From contig NZ_ATHV01000011.1 in NCBI RefSeq assembly GCF_000422205.1, positions 43,193 to 107,192 on the forward strand: a DNA stretch of 64,000 nt. Direction: 5' to 3'. Positions 8,470 through 18,054 of this stretch are shown here, piece after piece (positions within the stretch are counted from its first letter, which is position 1; every line of letters starts with the position of its first letter). The DNA comes from Desulfovibrio sp. X2. Lineage in GTDB: Bacteria; Desulfobacterota; Desulfovibrionia; Desulfovibrionales; Desulfovibrionaceae. A program made the position numbers and the translations under genes. The notes under the pieces are model-generated. The model ran no database searches. It had not been told where the DNA came from and worked only from the letters and a program-made list of their open reading frames with translations.

Positions 8470-9665
8470 GTGGTCCTCTCCTCGCCGGGCGCGTCGCACC
8501 CGGCCGCGTCGTCGGCATCGTCTGCGGCATCGTCTGCGGCGGCCGCCGCGGCCCGCGCACTCTTCCGCGCGGCGCGAAGCCTGCGCACGCTCTCGAGCTC
8601 GGCCTGGAAGTCCACGTGGTGCGGCAGCTTCAGGTGCTGCACGAAGCCCGAGGCCTCCACGTTGTCGCAGTGGCTGAGCACGAACTCCTGGTCCTGGGCC
8701 GGGCCCTTCCCGTCCTCGCCGAACTCGTCCAGGCGCAGGGCCCGGTCCACCAGGGCCATGGACATGGCCTTGCGCTCCGAGGAGCCGAAGGCCAGGCCGT
8801 AGCCGCGCGAGAACTGCGCGGGCCGCGTCTCGTCGCCCGCGAACTTGCCGAGCATCTGGCACTCGGTGAGCGTCACCTCGCCCACGCAGACCGGAAAGCC
8901 CAGCTCCTCGGGCACGATCTCCACCTCCACGCCGCCCTGGCGGATCTCGCCCGCAAAGGGGTGGGTGCTGCCGAAGCCGCGCTGCGTGGAGTAGCCGAGC
9001 GCCAGGACGAAGCCTTCGTCCCCGCGCGCCAGGGCCTGCAGCCTGAGATCGCGTCCGGCCGGATAGGTCAGGGGATCGCGCGTCAGGTCGCCCGGTTCGC
9101 GCCCGTCGTCCGCCTGCTTCTCAACCATGGCCTCGCCCGCCAGGAGCTCGGCGATGCCGGGCATGGCCGCGTGGGGCTCGGCCCCGGCATCCGCCCGGGG
9201 TTCCGGTCGGGGGACTGGCCGGGGCGGCGTTTCGGGCTCGCAAGCCTCGCCGTCCTCGTCCGCGAGCAGGCCGAAGTCCAGCAGGCGGTGGGTGTAGTCG
9301 AAGGTCGGGCCGAGGACCTGTCCGCCGGGCAGGTCCTTGAAGCTCGCGGAGATGCGCCGCCTGATGCGCATGGCGCCCGTGTCCACGGGCAGGCTCACGG
9401 CCAGGCGGGGCAGGGTGGTGCGGTAGGCGCGCAGCAGGAAGACGGCCTCCACGAGGTCGCCCGCGGCCTGCTTCACGGCCAGGGCGGCAAGTTCGGGGTC
9501 GTAGAGCGAGCCCTCGCACATGACCCGGTCCACGGCCAGGGAGAGCTGCCGACGGATCTGGGAGACGCCTATGGCGGGCTCGGCCGGGTCGCCCCGGCGC
9601 GTCTTGGCGAGCAGCTCGTGGGCTGCGCGGATGGCCTTCTCGCCACCCTTGACGGCTACGTACAT
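8463..9665 (-). CDS. phnI: PhnI, nucleosidase subunit of C-P lyase
   Basis: PhnI, with PhnGHL, couples phosphonate to the ribose of a nucleoside triphosphate and expels the base. The 400-residue product starts with the family sequence MYVAVKGGEKAI and has the conserved block around HCDNVEASGFVQHLKLPHH near residue 340. A Pro/Glu/Ala-rich insert lies at about 140-175. The C-terminal tail of about 30 residues is low complexity (repeats of ADDA) and is encoded by 12-bp tandem repeats at 8503-8538. GGAG sits upstream of the ATG. Confidence 0.95.
   Translation of the reverse strand: MYVAVKGGEKAIRAAHELLAKTRRGDPAEPAIGVSQIRRQLSLAVDRVMCEGSLYDPELAALAVKQAAGDLVEAVFLLRAYRTTLPRLAVSLPVDTGAMRIRRRISASFKDLPGGQVLGPTFDYTHRLLDFGLLADEDGEACEPETPPRPVPRPEPRADAGAEPHAAMPGIAELLAGEAMVEKQADDGREPGDLTRDPLTYPAGRDLRLQALARGDEGFVLALGYSTQRGFGSTHPFAGEIRQGGVEVEIVPEELGFPVCVGEVTLTECQMLGKFAGDETRPAQFSRGYGLAFGSSERKAMSMALVDRALRLDEFGEDGKGPAQDQEFVLSHCDNVEASGFVQHLKLPHHVDFQAELESVRRLRAARKSARAAAAAADDAADDADDAAGCDAPGEERTTC
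8503..8538. repeat. 12-bp tandem repeats in phnI 3' end
   Basis: Three 12-bp units run in register: GCCGCGTCGTCG, then GCATCGTCTGCG twice without mismatch. They encode Asp/Ala tetrapeptides in the PhnI tail on the minus strand. The unit length and G+TC pattern match arrays in phnL and phnG. Confidence 0.85.
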
Positions 9666-9684
9666 ATGATCTTCGTCTCCATGC

Positions 9685-10320
9685 TCACAGAATTTCCAGG
9701 ATGCGGGCCGAGCGCGGCAGGCAGGCCACGCGCCGTCCGTCCACGAAGATGCAGTCGAGCCCGCGCGGAAAGGCGTGCGCGAGGTCCCGCAGATGGCTCC
9801 ACAGGGCCGGGCGCGCCCCGGCGACGCGAAGCTCGGCCTCGCCCGGGACGCCCGGGCCGCCGATGCGCACGCCGTGTCCCTGGCCCAGGGCCTCGCAGGT
9901 CGCCACCACGGTGGCCGAGCGGTCCGGGAATTCCGGCGTGCCCAGGGGGAGCCCGGCCAGCCGCTCGGGCAGGCTCTTCACGTCGCACAGGGCGTAGGCC
10001 GCCTCGCCCGGGGTCCGGGCCTCGGGGCAGCCGCAGTGGAAGGCGAGGTAGGCCGCCGCCTCCCTCCCGGCATGGCCGCCCTCGCCGTAGGCCCCGGCCC
10101 ACAGCGCGGTCTCGAGGTCGCACAGGCAGAGGAGCACGGCCAGGGCGGCCGCGGGCAGGTCCGGGCCGCAGGCGGGCAGCACGGGCAGGGGCACGACGCG
10201 GCCGGGCCGCGACATGGCCGCGAGCACGGCCCGGAACGTGGCCTGCGCGTCGCGCACCGCGTCCGGGAAGCCGGGCAGGAGGCCCAGGCGGCGTTCCGTC
10301 CGGCACAGGAGATCAGCCAT
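9685..10320 (-). CDS. phnH: PhnH, C-P lyase core subunit
   Basis: PhnH is a core subunit of the C-P lyase complex and forms the PhnG2H2I2J2 assembly. The 211-residue product has the typical family beginning, GFPDAVRDAQATFRAVLAAMSRPGR (positions about 17-41), and a C-terminal LPRS segment. Its ATG lies inside the last codons of phnG (8-base overlap), and 19 bases separate its stop from the phnI start. Confidence 0.93.
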   Translation of the reverse strand: MADLLCRTERRLGLLPGFPDAVRDAQATFRAVLAAMSRPGRVVPLPVLPACGPDLPAAALAVLLCLCDLETALWAGAYGEGGHAGREAAAYLAFHCGCPEARTPGEAAYALCDVKSLPERLAGLPLGTPEFPDRSATVVATCEALGQGHGVRIGGPGVPGEAELRVAGARPALWSHLRDLAHAFPRGLDCIFVDGRRVACLPRSARILEIL

Positions 10321-10792
10321 TGGCGTCGCCTCCCCTGACCAGGGTGAAGAAGTCCACGCGCGTGGCCCGCACCTCGGCCTCGCGCTCGGCGCGCAGCCGC
10401 GCGAGCCCCGCGCGCAGCCGCGCCAGGACCCGCTCGCGCGCCCCGTTGCCCGCCCCGTTGTCTGCGTCGTTGCCCGCGCCGTCCTGCATGGCGGCGTCCA
10501 GGCGCGCGGCCAGCTCGGCGTGTCTGCGGTCGCGGCCCGCCACGTAGCCGAAGCCCACGCGGCCGGAGGCCGCGCGCACCACGCAGCGGGTCATGGTCAT
10601 CTCGCCCAGGTTGAAGGCGTTGCCCGTGCCGCCCATGCGGCCGCGCACCATGACCAGCCCCGCCTCGGGGCGGCGCAGCATCTCGCAGGGGCCGTCGGCC
10701 GCGAGCTCGCGCGCGGCCGTCTCCAGCTCCTCGCGCGGCGCGCGGGCGAAAAGCCCCATCCATTCCCTGCGGGCGGCGTTCGCCTCCCGCAT
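10313..10792 (-). CDS. phnG: PhnG, C-P lyase core subunit
   Basis: PhnG is the first gene of the C-P lyase operon. The 159-residue form from the ATG at 10792 aligns with the family start (MREANAARREWMGLFARA). The frame also opens at a GTG at 10816, adding eight residues. The RMGGTG motif near residue 52 and the C-terminal RVDFFTLVRG are hallmarks. Between them, about residues 105-118, a Gly/Asn/Asp stretch is encoded by three 12-bp repeats (10439-10474). A candidate PhnF operator lies 48 bases upstream at 10840-10851. Confidence 0.94.
   Translation of the reverse strand: MREANAARREWMGLFARAPREELETAARELAADGPCEMLRRPEAGLVMVRGRMGGTGNAFNLGEMTMTRCVVRAASGRVGFGYVAGRDRRHAELAARLDAAMQDGAGNDADNGAGNGARERVLARLRAGLARLRAEREAEVRATRVDFFTLVRGGDANG
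10439..10474. repeat. 12-bp tandem repeats in phnG
   Basis: Three imperfect units of CGCCCCGTTGYC type follow each other in register. On the coding strand they read AGND, ADNG, AGNG, a flexible insert in PhnG. Confidence 0.8.
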
Positions 10793-10839
10793 CCCTGAAT
10801 TCTCTTCGTTTCTCACGTGTAGTCGTCCCGTAACAGTAT

Positions 10840-10851
10840 TCGTCTAGATGA
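10840..10851. promoter_or_regulatory. Candidate PhnF operator
   Basis: TCGTCTAGATGA is a near-perfect palindrome centred between the divergent phnG and phnF starts. It agrees at 9 of 12 positions with TGGTCTAGACCA, the ideal palindrome suggested by the second candidate site at 19891-19913 and close to the mycobacterial PhnF site as I remember it. Binding is inferred. Confidence 0.45.
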
Positions 10852-10907
10852 GTGGACATCTTGTCGCGCGGTCCATCCCGCGCGCGCCATGCACGAGGAA
10901 CCTAGTC

Positions 10908-11645
10908 ATGACTCTTGAGCGCGGAAGCGGCGTCGCCCTGTGGCGCCAGATCAGGAACGTGCTGGAGCACGAGATCGCGGATGCAGGACAGGCCGAGGAC
11001 GGCAGGCTGCCCACGGAAAAGGAGCTCTCCGAGCGCTTCGGGGTCAACCGGCACACCGTGCGCCGGGCCCTGGCCGTGCTCGAGGCCGAGGGGCTGATCG
11101 TGGTCGAGCAGGGCCGCGGTGCCTTCGTCAGGCCGCAGATGGTCAGCTACCAGCTCGCGCGGCGGGTGCGCTTCAGCCAGAACCTCCTGCGCCAGAGCCG
11201 CGCGCCCAGGGGCAGGCTGCTCGAGGCCTCGGTCGTGCGCGCCTCGGCCGAGGCGGCCAAGGCGCTGCACGTCGCGCAGAACGACCCGGTCTGCCGCCTG
11301 GAGATACTGGGCCAGGCCGACGGCGTGCCGCTCAGCATCGGCACCTCCCACTTCTCCGGCGCCCGCTTTCCCGGCCTCGTCGAGGCCTACCGGGAGAGCG
11401 GCTCCATCACCGAGGCGCTTCGGGCCTGCGGCCTGCCGGACTACGTGCGCAAGAGCACCCTGGTCACGGCGCGCATGCCCACCCCGCGCGAGGCCCGCCT
11501 CCTCGGCCAGCCGCGCAGCCGTCCCGTGCTCGTGGCCGAGTCCGTGAACGTGGACGCGCAGGGCAGGCCCGTGGAATGGGGCATCTGCCGCTGGGCCTCC
11601 GAGCGCGTGCAGCTCGCCGTGGAGCCCGAGCGTGATCTGTGCTGA
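10908..11645 (+). CDS. phnF: PhnF, GntR/HutC-family repressor
   Basis: The 245-residue regulator has an N-terminal winged helix (about 1-75, recognition region VNRHTVRRALAVL) and a C-terminal UTRA/HutC ligand domain (about 95-240). It is divergent from the C-P lyase operon and probably represses it until phosphonate or a breakdown product binds. The ATG at 10908 was chosen because MTLERGSGVALWRQI matches the family start; a longer frame begins at 10848. A 10-bp palindrome, AGTCATGACT, overlaps the start codon. It is a paralogue of the gene at 16418. Confidence 0.9.
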   Translation: MTLERGSGVALWRQIRNVLEHEIADAGQAEDGRLPTEKELSERFGVNRHTVRRALAVLEAEGLIVVEQGRGAFVRPQMVSYQLARRVRFSQNLLRQSRAPRGRLLEASVVRASAEAAKALHVAQNDPVCRLEILGQADGVPLSIGTSHFSGARFPGLVEAYRESGSITEALRACGLPDYVRKSTLVTARMPTPREARLLGQPRSRPVLVAESVNVDAQGRPVEWGICRWASERVQLAVEPERDLC

Positions 11646-11684
11646 CCGCCGCATGATGTCTCTTCCGTCCCCTGAGCCCGTTCC

Positions 11685-12788
11685 CTAGGTGAACCGCTTG
11701 CGCAGGATGCCGCAGCCGTAGTCGATCAGGGTCACGCAGAGGATGACCATGATCATCATGGTCGAGACCTCGCGGTAGAGGTAGCCGTTGATCTTGTCGA
11801 AGATCAGGAAGCCGATGCCGCCCGCGCCCACGAAGCCGAGGATGGTCGCGCTGCGCACGTTGGATTCGAAGCGCAGCAGCGTGTAGCTGACGATGAGCGG
11901 CATGATCTGCGGCAGGACCGAGAAGGAGATGATCTGCGCCGGTCCGGCGCCGCTGGCCTCCACCGCCTCCACCTGGCCGGGCTCGATGGCCTCGATGCCC
12001 TCGCTGAAGACCTTGCCCAGGATGCCGAAGGTGTGGATGGCGAGCGACATGACGCCCGCGAAGGGCCCGAGCCCGATCACGGCCACGAAGATGAGGGCCA
12101 TGACGAACTCGTTGAAGCCGCGGCAGAAGTCCAGGAAGCGGCGCACGCCGAACTGGCAGAACCAGCGGATGGCCGCCGAGACGCGGTCCTCGCCCGAGAC
12201 GAGCAGGCCGAGCGTATTCCTGGCCGCGAAGACCGAGACCGGCACGGCCGCGATGAAGGCGAAGAGGGTGCCCCAGATGGCGATGGCCACGGTCTCGAGC
12301 AGCGCCTCGCCGTACATGACGAGGTTCTCCTTGTGCATGTCCGGCGGGAAGTAGCCGCCCCGACGCTCGTCCACCTGGCGCTCGTACTCGCTGTCCACCA
12401 GCTGCTGGCGCTCGGCCGCGGGCATCTGCTTCAGCCGTTTCTCGGCCAGGGCCTCCGCCTTCTTCTGCAGCTCGTAGCCGCCCATCTTCTGCGTGCTCGC
12501 CGCGTTCTCCTTGCGCAGCTCCTGCATGGCCTGCGACTGGAGCATGATCTCGGGCATGCGCTCGGCCTGCCGCCTGGCCTCGGCCATGTCCATCTCGGAG
12601 AGCTGGCGGCCGAAGAGGTAGTGGAAGGCGTTTTCGCGCTTGTTGTAGAGCTGGAAGGGGTTGATCCCGGTCGAGACGTAGGAGGTGACCAGGATGGCCG
12701 CCGCGATGGCCGCGAGCAGCCCCAGGACGACCCTCCGGCGGAGGGGCGTCCTGGGGGTCACGGACTGGAGTGTCAGTTCAGCGTGCAT
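11685..12788 (-). CDS. phnE: PhnE, phosphonate ABC transporter permease
   Basis: This is the membrane subunit of the phosphonate importer. The 367-residue product has a first TM helix at about 19-40, then a highly charged helical insert from about 60 to 145 that is absent from short PhnE proteins. The usual binding-protein-dependent permease core follows, with the EAA loop (EAVEASGAGPAQII) near 275 and the GFVGAGGIG segment near 320. It ends 40 bases from phnF in convergent orientation and is the last gene of phnCDE. Confidence 0.93.
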   Translation of the reverse strand: MHAELTLQSVTPRTPLRRRVVLGLLAAIAAAILVTSYVSTGINPFQLYNKRENAFHYLFGRQLSEMDMAEARRQAERMPEIMLQSQAMQELRKENAASTQKMGGYELQKKAEALAEKRLKQMPAAERQQLVDSEYERQVDERRGGYFPPDMHKENLVMYGEALLETVAIAIWGTLFAFIAAVPVSVFAARNTLGLLVSGEDRVSAAIRWFCQFGVRRFLDFCRGFNEFVMALIFVAVIGLGPFAGVMSLAIHTFGILGKVFSEGIEAIEPGQVEAVEASGAGPAQIISFSVLPQIMPLIVSYTLLRFESNVRSATILGFVGAGGIGFLIFDKINGYLYREVSTMMIMVILCVTLIDYGCGILRKRFT

Positions 12789-12809
12789 GACGTCCCGTGA
12801 GGCTTCAGG

Positions 12810-13694
12810 TTAGTTGTTCTTCTGAAGCTCTTTCTTCAGCTTGTTCAGGTAGCGGACGATGTCGTAGCTGGTGTCGTCCGCGGGCACGAAGCCGCCGATC
12901 TGCAGCTTCTCGAGCCCGGCCTTGTCGCTGTTGTAGAACATCAGGGCGCCGCAGAAGGCGGCCTTGAAGCTCTCGGGCAGGTCGCGGCGCACGGCGTAGG
13001 GCGAACCCGGGATGAGGTCGGACTTCCAGATGATGTTGAAGTCGTCCGGGGAGAGGGCGCCCTTCTCCTCCATGCGCGCAAGGTCCTCGGTGTTGGTCGC
13101 GGCCACCTGGATGCCGCCGTTCTTCACGGCCAGCATGGAGGCGCCGTGGGAGCCGGAGAAGCGGACCTCGGAGAAGTAGTCCTGGGGCTTGACCTTCATG
13201 TCGCGGGCGAAGAGCACGTTGGGCACGAGGAAGCCGGAGGTGGAGTTGGGATCGGTGAAGGCGAAGGTCTTGCCCTTGGCGTCGGCCATGGTCTTGATGC
13301 CCGAGCCCTTCTTGGAAATGATGATCCCGTAGTAGCCGGGCGTGCCGTCCGTGCTGACCTCCATGGCCACGGCCTGGGCGCCCGCCTTCTCGGAGGCCTC
13401 GACGTAGCTCTTGGGTCCGAAGTAGGCCAGCTCGATGTGCTTGTTGGCCATGGCCGTGATGATGCCCGCGTAGTCGCTGGCCGTGTAGACCTCGACCGGC
13501 ACGCCGAGGACCTTCTGCAGGTGGTCGGTCAGCGGCTTGAAGCGCTTGGCGGTGTCCGCGGCGCCCTCGGTGGGGATGACGCCCATGCGCACGGTGGTCG
13601 GCCAGTCCTTGCACGGGGAGGCGGCCAGGGCGGGCAGGGCGGCCGCCGCGAGGACGCTGACGAGGGTCAGGAGGAACATGATACGCTTGATCAT
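12810..13694 (-). CDS. phnD: PhnD, phosphonate-binding periplasmic protein
   Basis: The 294-residue protein has a signal peptide (KR at residues 3-4, hydrophobic core to about 22, AxA-type cleavage near LAASP). It is the substrate-binding part of the phnCDE importer. MGVIPTEGA near 37 and ELAYFGPKSYVEA near 90 are typical of PhnD. It lies between phnC and phnE. Ligand preference cannot be read from the sequence. Confidence 0.94.
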   Translation of the reverse strand: MIKRIMFLLTLVSVLAAAALPALAASPCKDWPTTVRMGVIPTEGAADTAKRFKPLTDHLQKVLGVPVEVYTASDYAGIITAMANKHIELAYFGPKSYVEASEKAGAQAVAMEVSTDGTPGYYGIIISKKGSGIKTMADAKGKTFAFTDPNSTSGFLVPNVLFARDMKVKPQDYFSEVRFSGSHGASMLAVKNGGIQVAATNTEDLARMEEKGALSPDDFNIIWKSDLIPGSPYAVRRDLPESFKAAFCGALMFYNSDKAGLEKLQIGGFVPADDTSYDIVRYLNKLKKELQKNN

Positions 13695-13771
13695 CGGCTG
13701 GTCTCCTTGAAAGGTCTCTGGTGGATGGTCCGGTTGTTCTCGACCGGCCGGTCTTCCGGCCGGATCGCCGC

Positions 13772-14608
<837 letters not shown>

Positions 14609-14930
14609 GGTCCCTGCTCCCTCGCGCCGCGCGGCGCGTCGTGCTCGTTGCGGAATTCCGTTCGCGGAATCCCTACGGTGGAATCCCGTCTGCGACATGC
14701 TAGGGGGTAGTGGGCTCGTGTGGCGAACATGCGACAAGGCGGTGAACGCTTCTTGAACCGGGAATAGACAAGGGGGTCACTTGTGCGCTGCGGCTGACAA
14801 GGGTGGATGTTGTAGCGTCGCATGACGCACGATGGTGGGACGCGCGACAACGGTTCGTCATCTATGGCAACGACCATGCGAGGCCATGAACTGCATCATC
14901 CGCAACAAGCGCGAGGCTGTCGTGACGCAG
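14609..14930. promoter_or_regulatory. Divergent promoter region of phnC and the acetyltransferase operon
   Basis: This 322-base region must hold promoters for both directions. It contains a small inverted repeat ACAAG-N7-CTTGT at 14768-14784 and one TAGAC half-site at 14765-14769 resembling the candidate PhnF sites elsewhere. I see no clear PhoB box. No separate gene is evident. Confidence 0.4.
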
Positions 14931-15575
14931 ATGCACAACGTACAACACACACCGTCGTCCCCTGTGCCTTCGGAAGACGCCGCGGGCTGCCGCGTCGATC
15001 CCACGGCCCGGGTCACGGACTCGCGGCTCGGCCGCTACTGCGAGGTGGCGGCGCGCGCCCTGCTGCACGAGGTGGAGCTCGGCGACTACAGCTACGTGAT
15101 GAACGACTCGGACCTCATGTACGCGCAGGTCGGCAGGTTCTGCTCCATCGCCTCGCACGTGCGCGTCAACCCGAGCAACCATCCCATGTGGCGGCCGAGC
15201 CAGCACCACTTCACCTACCGGCCCGGGGGCTACGGCATCACGGCCCCCGAGGACGACGAGCTCTTCTCCTGGCGTCGCTCCGACGCCGTGACCATCGGCC
15301 ACGACGCCTGGCTCGGCCACGGCGTCATCGTCCTGCCCGGCCGCAGCGTGGGCATCGGCGCGGTGGTGGGCGCGGGCTCCGTGGTCACGCGCGACGTGCC
15401 GGACTATGCCGTCGTCGTGGGCTCGCCCGCCCGGGTGGTGCGGCAGCGCTTCGCCCCCGAGGTCGCCGAGGCGCTGTTGCGCATCGCCTGGTGGGACTGG
15501 GAGCACGAGCGCATCACGGCCGCCTTCGCCGATTTCCGGGGCACGGCCGAGGACTTCGTGCGCCGCCATGGCTAG
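14931..15575 (+). CDS. Phosphonate-locus hexapeptide-repeat acetyltransferase
   Basis: The 214-residue protein belongs to the left-handed beta-helix acyltransferases that accompany phn genes. The family hallmarks are strong: LGDYSYVMNDSDLMYA near 50, FCSIASHVRVNPSNHP near 70, QHHFTYR near 90, and the C-terminal RVVRQRF and WWDW segments. A likely role is acetylation of aminoalkylphosphonates or a related substrate, as PhnO does with another fold; this is inference. Upstream in-frame ATGs exist at 14886 and 14832. I chose 14931 because similarity begins only after it. It is coupled to the downstream phosphoesterase by an 8-base overlap. Confidence 0.88.
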   Translation: MHNVQHTPSSPVPSEDAAGCRVDPTARVTDSRLGRYCEVAARALLHEVELGDYSYVMNDSDLMYAQVGRFCSIASHVRVNPSNHPMWRPSQHHFTYRPGGYGITAPEDDELFSWRRSDAVTIGHDAWLGHGVIVLPGRSVGIGAVVGAGSVVTRDVPDYAVVVGSPARVVRQRFAPEVAEALLRIAWWDWEHERITAAFADFRGTAEDFVRRHG

Positions 15576-16410
15576 CGCTCCCGAAAAGCCCCTGCGCCTG
15601 GCCGTGGTCGCGGACATCCACCACGGCCCGGACAGCGGCGGCAAGAAGGGCTCGCGCGCCCTCGACCTGCTCCGGGGCTTCCTCGACTCGCCCTGGGCCT
15701 TGGAGGCGGACGCGCTGGTCGACCTCGGCGACCGCATCAACAACCAGGATCCGGCCGCGGACGAGGCGCGCCTGGCCGAGGTAGCGGACATCCTGCGCCC
15801 CCTGCCCGGGCCGCGCGTCCACCTCCTGGGCAACCACGACCTCGTGCACCTCTCGCGCGAGGACAACGCCCGCATCCTGGACGCCCCGGCCAGCTCCCAT
15901 GTCCTGCCCATGCGCGGCTTCGACCTCGTGGTCTGGCAGGCGGACACGCGCTGCTACTGGCGCGAGCGCACCGAGGCCGAGGAGGAGGACCTCTGCTGGC
16001 TGGAGGACACATTGGCGAACGGCTCCCGCCCGGCCGTGGTCCTCTCCCATTTCGCCCTGACCCCGCACGTGCTGGCGGGCAACCCCTATTTCGACGCCCG
16101 GCCCGGCCACGACCGCTACCTGCAGCAGGAGCGCATCCGCTCCATCCTGGCCGCGAGAGGCCGCGTGGTCCTCTGCCTGGCCGGGCATCTGCACGCCAAC
16201 TGCTGGGGCGTGGCGGACTCCATCGTGCACCTGGCCCAGCAGTCCCTGACCGAGAGCTTCGCCACCGCGCCCGAACCGGCCGGGGCCTTCGGGCTCCTCG
16301 AGATCACGCCCGGACCGGACGCCCGCCTCTCCTGGACCGTGCACGGCCGCGACCGGCTCGCCCTGGACCTGCCCCTGCCGCGCCTGGCCGCGCGTGCGCA
16401 GGGAGGCTGA
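15568..16410 (+). CDS. Calcineurin-like metallophosphoesterase of the phn locus
   Basis: The 280-residue protein shows the full set of binuclear metallophosphoesterase motifs: DIHH (residues about 16-19), GDRINN (about 51), GNHD (about 86), SHF (about 158) and GHLH (about 206). It starts inside the acetyltransferase gene and precedes the second phnF, so it is very probably co-expressed for phosphonate use. Because phnP is not seen, it is a second candidate, besides DUF1045, for handling cyclic or phosphodiester intermediates; it could equally act on phosphodiester forms of phosphonates. Substrate unknown. Confidence 0.85.
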   Translation: MASAPEKPLRLAVVADIHHGPDSGGKKGSRALDLLRGFLDSPWALEADALVDLGDRINNQDPAADEARLAEVADILRPLPGPRVHLLGNHDLVHLSREDNARILDAPASSHVLPMRGFDLVVWQADTRCYWRERTEAEEEDLCWLEDTLANGSRPAVVLSHFALTPHVLAGNPYFDARPGHDRYLQQERIRSILAARGRVVLCLAGHLHANCWGVADSIVHLAQQSLTESFATAPEPAGAFGLLEITPGPDARLSWTVHGRDRLALDLPLPRLAARAQGG

Positions 16411-16417
16411 GGCGGCC

Positions 16418-17140
16418 ATGCGGCGGACGATGCGCAGCAACGCGGTGTGGACCGGCATCGCACGGGCCCTGGAGCACGACATCCTCTCCGGCGCCTGCCT
16501 GCCGGGCGAGCGCCTGCCCACGGAGCAAGAGCTCGCCGGCCGCTTCCGCGTCAACCGGCACACCGTGCGCCGCGCCGTGGCCGCCCTGCGCGAGAAGGGG
16601 CTGCTGCGCGTGGAGCAGGGCAGGGGCACCTTCGTGCACGATCGCGTCATCCCCTACACCGTGACGCGCTGCACCAGATTCAGCGAGAACATGACCCTGC
16701 AGAAGCGCGCCCCGGGCGGGGTGCTGCTTAATGCCGGGGAGGAAGCGGCGGACGACGAGGTCTCCCAAGGGCTGCACGTCGCCCTGGGCCGCGCGGTGCT
16801 GCGCCTGGACATCCTGCGCGAGGCGGACTGCAGGCCGCTCGGCCTGGCCTCGCACTACTTTCCCCTGCCGCGCTTCGCGGGGCTCGCGGACGTTTTCCGG
16901 GAGGTCGGCTCGGTCACGGCCTGCCTGCGCGCCTTCGGCGCCGGTGACTTCAGGCGCGTCAGCACCCGCCTCTCCGCCCGCCTGCCCACCTGCGAGGAGG
17001 CGCGCCTCCTGCAGCAGCCCAAAAGCACGCCGCTCATGGTCGCCAGGAGCGTGAACGTGGATTCCAGGGGCGTGCCCGTGGACTACGGCGTGACCCGCTA
17101 CTCGGGGCCGCGCGTGGAGTTCGTCTTCCATACGGGCTAG
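16418..17140 (+). CDS. Second PhnF-like GntR/HutC regulator
   Basis: The 240-residue protein has a winged helix (RFRVNRHTVRRAVAAL near 45) followed by a UTRA domain, and clearly resembles the PhnF at 10908 in both parts (RVEQGRGTFV versus VVEQGRGAFV). It is third in the operon after the acetyltransferase and phosphoesterase, starting 8 bases after the latter. The ATG at 16418 follows GGAGG at 16402; a GTG at 16394 is also in frame. It may control its own operon and one transporter set. Confidence 0.88.
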   Translation: MRRTMRSNAVWTGIARALEHDILSGACLPGERLPTEQELAGRFRVNRHTVRRAVAALREKGLLRVEQGRGTFVHDRVIPYTVTRCTRFSENMTLQKRAPGGVLLNAGEEAADDEVSQGLHVALGRAVLRLDILREADCRPLGLASHYFPLPRFAGLADVFREVGSVTACLRAFGAGDFRRVSTRLSARLPTCEEARLLQQPKSTPLMVARSVNVDSRGVPVDYGVTRYSGPRVEFVFHTG

Positions 17141-17175
17141 GCGCCCGTCCCCTCCGCCCGTCCCCGGTTCCCGCC

Positions 17176-18054
17176 TCAGATGACCCGCTGCCGCAGGTGC
17201 GAGGAGAAGCGCTCCACGAGCAGGACCAGGGCGAAGACCAGGATGATGATGGTCGAGGCCTGGGAGTACATGAACATGTCCATGGAGACCTTGAGCTCGA
17301 TGCCGATGCCGCCCGCGCCCACGAGGCCGAGCACCACCGAGGAGCGCGTGGCCTTCTCGAGCGAGAAGAGGGCGGTGCCGATGAACGAGGGCAGGGCGGC
17401 CGGGAAGACCGAGCAGCAGATTGTCCCGAGCCGCGACGCGCCGATGGCGGAAAGTGCCTCCTGCGGCCCCTTGTCCACCTCCTCCATGGCCTCGGCGAAG
17501 AAGCGGCCGCAGAACCCCACCGTGTCCACCATGATCGCCAGCGTGCCCGCGAAGGGGCCGAGCCCCACCAAGACCACGAAGATGAGCGCCCAGATGAGGT
17601 CCGGCACCGTCCGGAACAGGGCGATCAGCGTGCGTGCCGCCTGGTAGATGGCCACGTTCGGCGTCAGGCTGCGCGTGGCCAGAACGCCCAGGAAAAGGCT
17701 CAGGACCACGCCGAAGACCGTGCCCACGAGCGCCATCTGGAAGGTCTCCAGGAGCGACCAGAGGACCGGGCCGAGGCGCGCGAGGCTCGGCGGAAACATC
17801 TCGGCCACCAGCTCGCCCATGTACGGCGCGCCGCGCACGATCTCGCCCAGGGAGAAGTGCGTGCCCCGCAGAGCGGCGATGAAGAAGGCCAGGAAGAGGA
17901 CCGACCCCGCGAAGCCGAGGGGGCTCATCCGCGTGAAACGAAGCGGCAGGAGCCTGTGGTCCACAAGCGACGGATCGCGTACCGCTGCCTCCCCGCCCTG
18001 CCGGAACCGTTCCTTCCCGGGCCGTGGCTCAGGCCGTGGCTGCGACAGATTCAT
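17176..18054 (-). CDS. phnE: Second PhnE-type permease
   Basis: The 292-residue permease is the membrane subunit of the second phosphonate-type importer. A hydrophilic N terminus of about 45 residues is followed by about six TM helices, with the EAA loop near 205 (EALSAIGASRLGTI) and GLVGAGGIG near 250. Unlike the PhnE at 11685 it lacks the charged insert. It overlaps the ATPase gene by 26 bases; an internal ATG at MSPLGFAG is an alternative start. Confidence 0.9.
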   Translation of the reverse strand: MNLSQPRPEPRPGKERFRQGGEAAVRDPSLVDHRLLPLRFTRMSPLGFAGSVLFLAFFIAALRGTHFSLGEIVRGAPYMGELVAEMFPPSLARLGPVLWSLLETFQMALVGTVFGVVLSLFLGVLATRSLTPNVAIYQAARTLIALFRTVPDLIWALIFVVLVGLGPFAGTLAIMVDTVGFCGRFFAEAMEEVDKGPQEALSAIGASRLGTICCSVFPAALPSFIGTALFSLEKATRSSVVLGLVGAGGIGIELKVSMDMFMYSQASTIIILVFALVLLVERFSSHLRQRVI

